NCBI GenBank assembly: GCA_043825615.1
Contig: JBDRRS010000008.1
Location: 20,459 to 84,458 of the forward strand
DNA length: 64,000 bases
Direction: 5' to 3'
Origin: JBDRMV01 sp043825615
Lineage (GTDB): Bacteria; CG03
Notes under the pieces: generated by a model
Databases searched by the model: none
Seen by the model: the letters and a program-made list of their open reading frames with translations, nothing else
What the model was told of the DNA's origin: nothing
Shown: in pieces, positions 8,712 to 17,900 of the stretch
Position numbering within the stretch: position 1 is the first letter of the stretch
How the letters are laid out: each line of letters begins with the position of its first letter
Position numbers and translations under genes: made by a program

Positions 8712-11351
8712 ATGGTACGGGTAAAAGAGATAACCGGAAAAAATTTCGCAGAGGTCTCCTCTAATCATACGGTAGGGGATTCGGTTGAATTAATAAAAAA
8801 TAGGAAAACTGATTATCTGGTAATAAAAGAAAGAGGGAAAACAAAAGGGATAATAAAGTTCCGGGATATTCTTGGTTATCCGCCGTCAAGGTTATTGCTC
8901 GACTGCCCAGTAACGCCCGTAGGGACGGTATCGGGAACAGTTTCGGCAAGAGAAGCTTTAAAGCTAATGCAGGCCAAAGGGGAAAATATTCTGCTGGTTT
9001 TGAATAAAGAGAAAAAACCCGCCTCAATTATAGACAGTATGATGGTCACTGCCGCTATCTTCAATGAAATGGACAAACTGAATGAAGAAAAAAAAGAATG
9101 TGTTTTAGTTACTAAGGACAATGAAGAACAATTGAAACAATATAAACAGATGGTCGAATTTGCTCAGGATGTTATCTTTTTCAAGGATTTGAAGAGCAGA
9201 TATGTTATCGCCAACGACAAGACCTTAAAAGTTTTTGGATTATCGCGCGAGGAAGTCATCGGGAAAAACGATTATGAAATAATGCCGGTCCGGGAAGAAG
9301 CCGGGAAAAACATTGAAGACGACAAACTTGTCTTTAAAACAGGCAAACCTGCGGAAATTACTAAACATATGACAGGCGCGGACGGAAGAGAGCGCTGGTT
9401 TCATGCTATAAAAGTCCCGCAGTTTGATGATAAGGGAAATATCGTAGGGCTTATCGGCATTGCAAGGGACGTAACCAAGAGCAGGAAGGCGGAAGAAATC
9501 CGTAAGAAATATGAATTCATGGTTAATACTTTAAATGAATTTATGACTCTTGTTGACAGAAACTATGTTTATACCGCAGTTAATGACGCTTACTGCAGAG
9601 CGCATAATAAGAAAAGAGAAGAAATAATAGGCGGAACCGTTAAAGATGTGTGGGGCGAAGAAACGTTTAACAGGATAATAAAAGTTCACATGGACAGATG
9701 TTTTGCGGGCGAGGAAGTGCATTATCGGGAAAATTTTGATTTCACTGCTCTGGGCCGCAGGTATTTTGACGTTGCCTGTTATCCGTATAAAGGAAGCAAC
9801 GGAAAAATCAGTCACCAGGTTATTATAACCCGCGACATCACCGAACGCAAGAAAGTGGAGGATCTGCTGAAAGAGGCTAAAGAGTACACAGCCAACATCA
9901 TAGAATCAATGATTGATATTTTGGTTGTGACTGATTCGGATGGAAAGTTAAAAACTGTGAATCAAGCGGGTTTAAAGTTATTGGGATATAAAAAAGAAGA
10001 TATCATTGCGCAACCTGTCGGCAAACTTTTTGCAGAAGAAGAAGAAGAAGAAGAAGAAGAATTTCACATGCGCACTTTCAAGAAAATAATCAAGGAAGGG
10101 CATATAACAAACTACAAGACAAGTATTAAAACGGCATCAGGCAAAGAGATTCCTGTAATCCTTTCAGGTTCTGCATTGAGGGATGAGAATAAGAATCTGA
10201 TAGGCATGGTTATAGTAGTCAAAGATATGACCGGGCAGGATAATTTGCAGAAAAGAATGTTACAGCAGGCGAAACTTGCCAGTATAGGTCAATTGGCCGC
10301 CGGAGTCGCGCACGAGTTGAATAATCCTCTTACCACAATTGTTGCTATGAGCGATTTGCTCTCTGTAACCTTAGAAAGCAGTTTAAAGAGAGACGACAGA
10401 AAAAATCTGGCTCTGATTAAAGAGGCGGGGTTAAGGATGAAAAATATTGTTAACAACCTTCTCTCTTTCAGCCGCCCCGTTGAAAAGGGAATCGAGAAAG
10501 AAGCAAATTTGAATTCAATAATTAAAAAAGTATATGCTCTGCTTGAAAGCGAAATTAAAAAAGAAATGATTACCGTTGAAAAGAATTTAACGCATATTCC
10601 CTGCATCCTGGGCGACAGCGACAGGTTAATGGAAGTATTTATTAATTTGTTTTCAAACAGTATATATGCGCTAAAGAGCAGCAAGGATAAGAATATCCTG
10701 ATTAAAACAGAGTATTCTCCGGAAAAGAAATTATTAAAGCTGCGTTTCAGGGATTCCGGAAAAGGTGTCAAAGGCGGTATAATAAGCGATATTTTTAACC
10801 CGTTCTTTACGACCAAACAAGCAGAAAAAGGGACAGGCCTGGGTCTGTCAATCGTCTATGAGATACTGAATGACCACGGAGGGAATATTGAGGTCAGCAG
10901 CGAGGAAGGCAAGTTTACGGAATTCGTCATCAGTTTTTCCGTAGATAAAGACGGCCGGCGCGTAACCCCTGAGAAAGCGACAGGCAGGCCAAAGATATTG
11001 GCGGTTGACGATGATAAGGCAATTGTAAGTTTTATAGAAGAAAGCCTGAAAATACAGGATAGATATGAAATATTTACTGCTTTAGACGGATTTCAGGCGG
11101 GGCAGGAGGTGGCAAAGCGAAATCTTGACCTGGTTATTCTTGATATTTTTCTCCCGGGTATTAACGGGTTTGATGTCTGCAGAAATATCCGCGGAAGAAA
11201 AAACGGGATTAAAATTATAGCTATTACGGGGAGAGCTACGGAGGAGAACAGGAGAAAAATTTTAGAGGCGGGCGCGGACGCTTACCTGATAAAACCGTTC
11301 AGTAAGGCGAAGTTGTTGAAAAATGTAAAAGAATTGATAGGTAGTAAATAA
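8712..11351 (+). CDS. CBS-PAS-histidine kinase-receiver hybrid sensor
   Basis: This 879-residue soluble sensor has a CBS-domain pair (residues about 5-125), three PAS domains (about 145-260, 265-390, 395-515), a HisKA phosphoacceptor helix (AAGVAHELNNPLT, about residue 535), an HATPase with KGTGLGLSIVYE, and a C-terminal receiver (VDDD, Asp in LVILDIFLPG, KPF). No membrane segments are visible, so it senses a cytoplasmic signal. The CBS pair suggests an adenine-nucleotide ligand, which is inference. A run of eight GAA codons at 10035-10058 gives an uninterrupted glutamate stretch in the third PAS domain. Confidence 0.9.
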   Translation: MVRVKEITGKNFAEVSSNHTVGDSVELIKNRKTDYLVIKERGKTKGIIKFRDILGYPPSRLLLDCPVTPVGTVSGTVSAREALKLMQAKGENILLVLNKEKKPASIIDSMMVTAAIFNEMDKLNEEKKECVLVTKDNEEQLKQYKQMVEFAQDVIFFKDLKSRYVIANDKTLKVFGLSREEVIGKNDYEIMPVREEAGKNIEDDKLVFKTGKPAEITKHMTGADGRERWFHAIKVPQFDDKGNIVGLIGIARDVTKSRKAEEIRKKYEFMVNTLNEFMTLVDRNYVYTAVNDAYCRAHNKKREEIIGGTVKDVWGEETFNRIIKVHMDRCFAGEEVHYRENFDFTALGRRYFDVACYPYKGSNGKISHQVIITRDITERKKVEDLLKEAKEYTANIIESMIDILVVTDSDGKLKTVNQAGLKLLGYKKEDIIAQPVGKLFAEEEEEEEEEFHMRTFKKIIKEGHITNYKTSIKTASGKEIPVILSGSALRDENKNLIGMVIVVKDMTGQDNLQKRMLQQAKLASIGQLAAGVAHELNNPLTTIVAMSDLLSVTLESSLKRDDRKNLALIKEAGLRMKNIVNNLLSFSRPVEKGIEKEANLNSIIKKVYALLESEIKKEMITVEKNLTHIPCILGDSDRLMEVFINLFSNSIYALKSSKDKNILIKTEYSPEKKLLKLRFRDSGKGVKGGIISDIFNPFFTTKQAEKGTGLGLSIVYEILNDHGGNIEVSSEEGKFTEFVISFSVDKDGRRVTPEKATGRPKILAVDDDKAIVSFIEESLKIQDRYEIFTALDGFQAGQEVAKRNLDLVILDIFLPGINGFDVCRNIRGRKNGIKIIAITGRATEENRRKILEAGADAYLIKPFSKAKLLKNVKELIGSK
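10035..10058 (+). repeat. (GAA)8 microsatellite coding a poly-Glu run
   Basis: Eight perfect GAA triplets lie within the third PAS domain of the hybrid kinase. Length changes would keep the frame and only alter the number of glutamates. Confidence 0.9.
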
Positions 11352-11460
11352 AAAGGGCAGGGGAGCCCCAAAATACCGCTTGCCGGCGATGGTTTTGGTG
11401 AATTCCGCCTACCCTCATTTTATTATAGCAAAAAGCGGGCATAAAAAGGATAGGTAAACA
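11352..11460 (+). other. Intergenic leader with hairpin potential
   Basis: The 109 bases between two kinase genes contain GGGC...GCCC at the start, and CCAAAA...TTTTGG flanking a GC-rich core around 11373-11399. No T-run follows, so it is not a typical terminator. I compared it by eye with fluoride, TPP and cyclic-di-GMP riboswitch consensus elements and found no match. Confidence 0.35.
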
Positions 11461-13029
11461 ATGAACAGAATATTGGTTGTGGATAATGAGAAATCTGTTT
11501 TAGATACCTGCCGGCAGATTTTAGTACTAAAAAAATATGAGGTTGAGACAGCGGAAAATTTAACATCGGCGCGGCGTCAGCTGCAATCCCGGAAGTTTGA
11601 CCTGATAATTACGGACCTGCGGATAGGGGTTGAAAAAGGCGAGAACCTGATAAGGGAAGTTAAGTCGGAGTATGCGGATACCGGAATTATCGTGATGACC
11701 GGCTATGTGGATATTCAAAGCGCCGTAGAGTGCATCAGGTTGGGAGCGTATGATTATTTGCCGAAGCCCTTTGAAATGCAGGAATTTCTCGGTAAAGTGG
11801 AGAAATATTTTGAAAGCGCAAATTTAAAGAAAACGGTAAGTAAACTAAAAGATGTTGTTGCGCTTTATCATGTTGCTATGGCGATTGCCCAGTTGAAACC
11901 GCTGGATGAGGTACTTGCCATCATTTTGAACAATGCGGAAAAAGAAGTGGGAGCGGACGGAGGTTCCATCGCCCTGTGGTCGGATGAATTGCAGACACTG
12001 GTCATTAAAGTCGCCAGCGGCGCGAACAGGGATAAAGCCATTGGAATGCGTTGCCGTCTGGGAGAGAGGGTCTGCGGTTATGCGGCGGAAAAAAAAGAAC
12101 CGGTATTGCTGCAGGATGAGCTGAATACAGATCCTCGATTTAAGAACGAAAAGGTGTATGAAGGAGTTAAGTCGGGAATGAGCATCCCGATGCTTTTACA
12201 GGACGAGCTCGTAGGAGTACTTAATCTCAGGCGGACAATCAAAGAAGATAAATTTACGCAGGATGACCTGGACAGGGCATTTGTTCTGGCGGAGATAGCA
12301 GCGCTCGCGATTTCCAATTCCAGGATGTTTGACAAAATGAAGGATCTGGACGAACTGAAAAGTCATTTTATATCAACTGTTTCCCATGAACTGCGCACTC
12401 CGATTACTTCCATTAAGGCATCGGTAGATTTAATGGGCAAAATAAAAGATGAAGAGAAATTACAGAAGTTTATAGAAATTACCAGACGAAATATTTTACG
12501 AATGGAGCGTTTGGTAAAGGATTTGCTTAATTTTTCCCAATTTGAACAGAAAACACTGCTGATTTCCAAGAAAACAATTAATTTTAATCAGGTTTTGTCG
12601 GATTCAATAGAAGCGGTTAAAAGCAGGGCTGAGGAAAAAATGATAACTTTTACAACAGTGACAATAAAATCGGCAAGAGTGAACTGCGACCCGGGAAGGA
12701 TGGAACAGGTTGTGACCAACTTACTCAACAATGCAGTTAAATATTCTCCTGAAAAAAGTAGAATAGAAATTTCCCTGAAAGAAGAAAAGGAGTGTTTGAG
12801 TTTTTCAATAACCGATGAAGGAAGAGGGTTCGCATTAAATGAACAGAAAAAAATATTTGAACAGTTTTATCAGATAGACCGGTCACTTTCCCGGGCCACA
12901 GGCAGTTTCGGCCTCGGGCTTTCAATCGTAAAACAGATTGTGGAACTTCACGGCGGGGAAATTTTTGTCGAGTCCCCGCCCGCGGGGAGAAAAAAAGGAA
13001 CCAGATTTATTGTACAAATACCGGTCTAA
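11461..13029 (+). CDS. REC-GAF-histidine kinase, copy 1
   Basis: The 522-residue protein has an N-terminal receiver (VVDNE, Asp in LIITDLRIG, KPF), a GAF domain (about residues 140-285, with a GERVCGYAAEKKEPVL core), HisKA with ISTVSHELRTPITS, and an HATPase (GSFGLGLSIVKQIVELHGG). It is soluble, with REC ahead of the kinase, so another kinase probably feeds it. It is a close paralogue of the gene at 13296, and 71 bases at the two 3' ends are identical. Start ATG 11461. Confidence 0.9.
   Translation: MNRILVVDNEKSVLDTCRQILVLKKYEVETAENLTSARRQLQSRKFDLIITDLRIGVEKGENLIREVKSEYADTGIIVMTGYVDIQSAVECIRLGAYDYLPKPFEMQEFLGKVEKYFESANLKKTVSKLKDVVALYHVAMAIAQLKPLDEVLAIILNNAEKEVGADGGSIALWSDELQTLVIKVASGANRDKAIGMRCRLGERVCGYAAEKKEPVLLQDELNTDPRFKNEKVYEGVKSGMSIPMLLQDELVGVLNLRRTIKEDKFTQDDLDRAFVLAEIAALAISNSRMFDKMKDLDELKSHFISTVSHELRTPITSIKASVDLMGKIKDEEKLQKFIEITRRNILRMERLVKDLLNFSQFEQKTLLISKKTINFNQVLSDSIEAVKSRAEEKMITFTTVTIKSARVNCDPGRMEQVVTNLLNNAVKYSPEKSRIEISLKEEKECLSFSITDEGRGFALNEQKKIFEQFYQIDRSLSRATGSFGLGLSIVKQIVELHGGEIFVESPPAGRKKGTRFIVQIPV
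12928..12998 (+). repeat. 71-base exact direct repeat, copy A
   Basis: This stretch in the HATPase end of the kinase at 11461 is identical to 14775-14845 in the paralogous kinase, although the rest of the two genes has diverged strongly. It encodes VKQIVELHGGEIFVESPPAG and the residues after it. Confidence 0.9.
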
Positions 13030-13117
13030 AAGGATTGAGGAATGAACGGAATGACACAATGATGAAATAAAAAAACACCTGAGCCTGTTGCATACCTCCC
13101 CGCTGACAGGAAAAATA

Positions 13118-13126
13118 TGATATAAT
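13118..13126 (+). promoter_or_regulatory. Extended -10 promoter element
   Basis: TGATATAAT is an exact TATAAT with the TGn extension, 26 bases upstream of the ATG of the transposase remnant. It may now drive the downstream kinase gene. No good -35 at normal spacing is seen. Confidence 0.45.
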
Positions 13127-13152
13127 GACAATAATTAACGGTGGAGGAATAA

Positions 13153-13309
13153 ATGGGATACAATTACAATGACCGTAACGGAGAACAAGAATATTTGCTG
13201 CTGCCGATTCTATTAGGGGGGGCTACCGGAAGAATATCTTGCGTGGTTCGTAACAGATGTGGTAAAGCAAATGGGTAAGAGTTCAGTGGACATAAATGAA
13301 AAAAGATAA
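13153..13309 (+). pseudogene. Frameshifted N-terminal remnant of an IS1182-like transposase
   Basis: Frame 1 from ATG 13153 (good GGAGGA site upstream) reads MGYNYNDRNGEQEYLLLPI. After a run of seven Gs at 13216-13222 the similarity continues in the next frame as LPEEYLAWFVTDVVKQM, then DINEKR and a stop at 13309. Together this is the start of DDE transposases of the IS1182/DUF772 type, which typically read REWLPEDHLAWFV in that place. Only the first 50 or so residues remain, and the 3' part is replaced by the next kinase gene, whose start lies inside it. No inverted repeats were seen. Confidence 0.7.
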
Positions 13310-14879
13310 TAAAAAAGTTCTCATTATAGACGACGAAATTTCAATAACAAAACTTTGCAGGAGTATTATTAACGGTATGGGTCTGTTCTGCGATACAGCA
13401 GCTACGGCGGAAGAAGGTCTTAAGGCGCTCAAGAAAAACAGATATTTGCTTATTTTACTGGATATGGACCTTCCTCTTATGAGCGGGATGGATATGCTGG
13501 AGAAAGTCAGGGTTCTTTATCCTAAAATACAGGTCGTCATTATTACCGGCAAAGCGACCGTTGAAAATGCCGTTGAGGCGATGAAGAAAGGTGCCTGCGA
13601 TTATGTAACAAAGCCCTTTGAAATTGACGAGCTCAGGATTCCCGTAAAGAGAGCGCTTGAAAAATACGAACTTATTGAGAAAATAGGCAGTTTGAAAAAT
13701 ACACTTTTCGTCTATGAAGTGGCGGCTGCGATGAGCGAAGTAATGTCTCTGGATAAAATCCTGAAACTTATTTTCAAACAGTTGAGCAAAGCGATTGCCA
13801 CCGACGGCGGTTCAATCGGAATATGGGAAGAGGATATGGGGGAACTCGTTATAAAGTATGCGGAGGGTTTGAATTGGGAAAGAGCTCTCGGCAAGCGGCT
13901 GAAACCGGGGGAAAGGGTTTGCGGCTATGCCGTAGAGAAAAAGAAACCCATTCTTGTAAACGGCGATATAAAGAAGGTTAAGAGATTTACGGGCATTAAG
14001 AAATTTGAGAAAATCAAAAGCGGGATGAGCATTCCAATGCTTGTTAGAGGGAAACTATTGGGGGTAATAAACCTGAAAAGAATAGAAATCAGCGAAAAAT
14101 TTACGGCAGCCGACCTCAAAATCGGAACGATTTTTGCGGAGCAGGCGGCTTATGCCGTACAGAACGCTCTTGATTTTGAGAAGTTGAAGGAACTCGACGA
14201 ATTAAAATCCGCTTTCATTACAAATGTTTCGCACGAACTCCGCACTCCGCTTATGGCGGTAAGTGGGGCGCTGGAGATGGAGGAGCGGCTGAGTGACGAG
14301 GCAAAAAAAGCAAAGATGAGAGACATATTCAAAAGGAATATTCTCAGGATGCAGCGGCTCGTAAAGGACTTGCTTGATTTTTCTAAAATGGAGAAGAAAA
14401 CAGTTCTGATAATGAAAAGTTCCTGCGATTTTCCGGGAATTGTTAAAAATTCTGTTGAGTTGGCGAAGAATCTTGCATCCGGCAGGGGGATAGATATCGT
14501 TGTCCGGCAGGAAGCGTTGCCGAAAATCGCCTGTGATGCCGGGCGTATGGAGCAGGTGCTGATAAATCTGCTGAGCAATGCCATAAAATTTTCTCCCGAA
14601 AACTCCAAAGTGGAAATGGATATTGTGAAAGACGGGAGTTTTTTAAGATTTTCCGTGACCGATGCGGGCATCGGAATACCCGCGAAAGAGCAGGATAAAA
14701 TTTTTGAAAGATTTTATCAGGTTAATAAGTCGCTTACCCGGGAAACGGGCAGTTGCGGTCTGGGTTTGTCAATTGTAAAACAGATTGTGGAACTTCACGG
14801 CGGGGAAATTTTTGTCGAGTCCCCGCCCGCGGGGAGAAAAAAAGGCGCCAGATTCATCATAAAAATTCCGGTGGAATAA
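13296..14879 (+). CDS. REC-GAF-histidine kinase, copy 2
   Basis: This 527-residue paralogue of the kinase at 11461 has the same order: receiver (IIDDE, Asp in LILLDMDLPLMSG, KPF), GAF with GERVCGYAVEKKKPIL, HisKA with ITNVSHELRTPLMA, and HATPase with GSCGLGLSIVKQIVELHGG. The start ATG 13296 falls within the transposase remnant and has no strong ribosome site, so expression may rely on the leader left by that element. It is soluble and probably a phosphorelay intermediate. Confidence 0.88.
   Translation: MKKDNKKVLIIDDEISITKLCRSIINGMGLFCDTAATAEEGLKALKKNRYLLILLDMDLPLMSGMDMLEKVRVLYPKIQVVIITGKATVENAVEAMKKGACDYVTKPFEIDELRIPVKRALEKYELIEKIGSLKNTLFVYEVAAAMSEVMSLDKILKLIFKQLSKAIATDGGSIGIWEEDMGELVIKYAEGLNWERALGKRLKPGERVCGYAVEKKKPILVNGDIKKVKRFTGIKKFEKIKSGMSIPMLVRGKLLGVINLKRIEISEKFTAADLKIGTIFAEQAAYAVQNALDFEKLKELDELKSAFITNVSHELRTPLMAVSGALEMEERLSDEAKKAKMRDIFKRNILRMQRLVKDLLDFSKMEKKTVLIMKSSCDFPGIVKNSVELAKNLASGRGIDIVVRQEALPKIACDAGRMEQVLINLLSNAIKFSPENSKVEMDIVKDGSFLRFSVTDAGIGIPAKEQDKIFERFYQVNKSLTRETGSCGLGLSIVKQIVELHGGEIFVESPPAGRKKGARFIIKIPVE
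14775..14845 (+). repeat. 71-base exact direct repeat, copy B
   Basis: Identical to 12928-12998 in the upstream paralogue. See that entry. Confidence 0.9.
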
Positions 14880-14967
14880 TGGCTGCAATAAATGTGCCCC
14901 CTATCTTAAGAAAATCAAATGATGGTTGCTAATTTAAGCTGTGGATTGACAATTCGCGTTTCAAACA

Positions 14968-17900
14968 ATGAGCACGGATAGAAAAAAGTTTATTTCTGCC
15001 GCTTTAGCGCTTTGTTGCGTTTCAACTTCTTTTCTTTTTGCGTCCGCAATAATTACTGAGGATTCTTCGGATGATTTTAGTAACGGTGAGTTTAACCGTC
15101 TTGTAATTTCGGACGGAAAAATAAGATGCGGGAACAACTGGTCGGAATTGGACGGAACCCCGGGACCTCTCAGAGAATTTGATATAGCGGGAGAAGACCA
15201 GGCAGTTCTTTTCGGCGGGATTTCCTCCACGAGCGTTGATGCGGGTTTTTTTGAAAACAAAACGTATGTTTTTAATGTGGAAAGCGAGCGCTGGGAAGAG
15301 GCGGCGGTTTCTCCGGCGCCTTCGGCGAGAGTTTCATTCGCAATGTCGGGTGACGGGAACGGGAATATCGTTCTTTTCGGCGGTTTTGACGGGGTGTACT
15401 GTGACGACACATGGATTTTTTCAACGACGGAAAAAACGTGGGAAAAAGTTAACTGCTCAACGTATCCTTCCGCCCGGATTAAAATGGATATGGCAAAATT
15501 AACGGACGGCACAGTGCTGCTTTTCGGCGGCTACAGGGCGGGCGGATATTTCAGCGATACCTGGAGTTTTGACACAACGGCGAAGGAATGGTCACTGCTT
15601 AACTCCACGGGGCCCTCTGCCCGCGCCGATTACGGCATTGCCGGCTGCGGGGACGGTAAGGTCGTTTTTTTCGGCGGCTCCGACGGGAGCGTTTTAGGAG
15701 ATACATGGATTTTTGAGGGAGGGCTCTGGACGGATGTTTCATCTCTGAACACGGCCATAAAAAAGAGAGAAGGACCGGAAATGACTTATGATACGGACAT
15801 AAACAGGGTTATACTTTTCTCCGGCAAAAGAACGATTTTATCCCCTCCGCAATATCCTTCGAATATCTGGATATTTAATCCGCAGGACGACAAATGGAAG
15901 GAGATAACCGCTTTCGGCTTGTCTCCTTCCGGAAGAAAAAACGGCGGCTTCTGTTATCTGAAAAATTACGGCAATATCCTTTTCGGCGGTGAAGACGACA
16001 ATGGAATTTTTTCAGACCTCTGGAAATTTGTCATTTCATCCTCAGGCGCTTATGTTTCAAAGGTTTATGACACGGGCATTTCCGTCAATCCTGTCGAGTA
16101 TAAAAATATTTCATGGGAGGGGGTGGGAAACATAAAATTTCAACTTGCCGCCTCTACCGGCTTGTCATCGGGTTTTGTTTTTATGGGGCACGCGGGGGAA
16201 AACACTTTTTACGAGACCTCGGGTTCTTCAATTTCATTCCTGAACGGGAAAAGATTTGTAAAAGCAAAGTTATTTTTTGAATGCGAGCCGGAAAACGTCA
16301 ATTCAAGATATCTTTCCGATTTTTCCGTCGGGTATAATCATAAGCCGGAACAGCCGTCTTACTTTGAACACTGGTCTTTTTTCCCGAAAGGGAGTTCTAT
16401 TTCGGAGACAAAACCGATGTTCAAGTGGAAAAACTGCTTTGATGCCGACAATGATGCCCACACTTATGAAATTCTTGTTTCAACGGCCGATGACTTCAGC
16501 GTTTTTTTCTCGTCGGCGGGAATTTTGGAACAGACGGGGTCGCCGGAGCGCTCTTTTTATATTTCCGAGGAAGTTCTTTCCGAGGGAAAGTATTTCTGGA
16601 AGGTCAGGGCAGGGGATGACTACGGTTATGGGGAATTTTCCGAAACATGGAATTTCTATATTGATACTTCGCCGCCTGCGGCGGTAACCGACTTAACGGC
16701 GGAAAAAATTGTAAATGAAAAAGGGACAATAAAACTTTCATGGACCGCGCCCGGCGATGACGGCGCTTCGGGAGACATTGTAAATGGGCTTTTCACAATC
16801 AAATATAAACCGATGCTGAATATCGGCGTTTGGGAAGCGGAACTTTCCGAGATTGTCGTTTCAACTTCGGTGTCCCCCGGCGATAAAATGATTTACAAAA
16901 TATCGGGTCTTCAGGACGGAACGAGTTATTTTTTTGCGGTCTGTTTTGAGGATGAGGCGTTTGAGGCAAATAAAAATCTCGGTGGAATTTCAAACAATGC
17001 TTTTGCATGGACCGATTCAGCGCCGTCCGTAAGCATAGCGGCGCCCGCTTTTTATGAAATATGGCGGGAAACCGGGACGATTAAATGGGAAAGCGCGGAT
17101 GTAGATGCAGGGGATGAAATTTTTTCCGGCGTCTTTCTGTCAACGAATAATGGAACCGGCTGGTTTCCTCTCGCGGAAAATCTGCCGACGACCACGACCC
17201 TATGGTTTTTTAATACTTTTGAGTGTGAAAATTCCACGACATGTTTGGTAAAAATTACCGCCCGTGATACGGCGGGGCTTGAAACAGCGGAAATTTCACC
17301 TCTTTTTGAGATAAGAAACGAGAATTTTCCGCCGGAAGTCAAAGTTATGTATCCGTCGGAAGGACAAACCGTCGGAGGCGTTTTTGAGTTGAAATGGAGC
17401 ATTTCCGACAGAAATTTAACCGATTCGCACACTGGTTTTGTGTATATTTCAACGGATAATCTCACATGGGAGAATCTTTCACAGTCGGACGAATCGGCGC
17501 TTTTAGTTAATTCAGTCCTGTATCAGGATAACACATATTTTTTTAAAATTCTCGTGCAGGATAACCGGAGCCCTCCTCTGGCGGACGAGGCCTCCGTTTC
17601 AGCTTATCTGCGGAATGAGAATCATCCACCGGCGAGTTTTTCGCTGTTAGAGCCGGAAGACGAGAGTATCGTAAATTTTGAAAATATTACGTTCCGGTGG
17701 GAAGAGGCGCAGGACTTTGACGGTGACGATGTCTCCTACGTCTTTTGTTATTCGACGGATTCCGTGTTTTGTTCTTCTTCAGTCATTAAAACGGCGGATA
17801 ATTTTCTGGAATTGAATCTTGAAGATACTACGGAATATTTCTGGAAGGTTCAGGCGCTGGACTCAAAAGGTTCCGCGCGCGACAGCGAAGAAGGATTCTC

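Noticed and set aside
10035..10058. Phase-variable repeat in the hybrid kinase
   Set aside because: The repeat is a triplet, so length change keeps the frame and cannot switch the gene off.
11352..11460. Riboswitch ahead of the REC-GAF kinase
   Set aside because: Only simple hairpins are seen. No match to the riboswitch consensus elements I could recall.
14945..14950. TTGACA as a promoter for the large secreted protein
   Set aside because: The start codon lies only 17 bases downstream, leaving no room for a -10 and leader.
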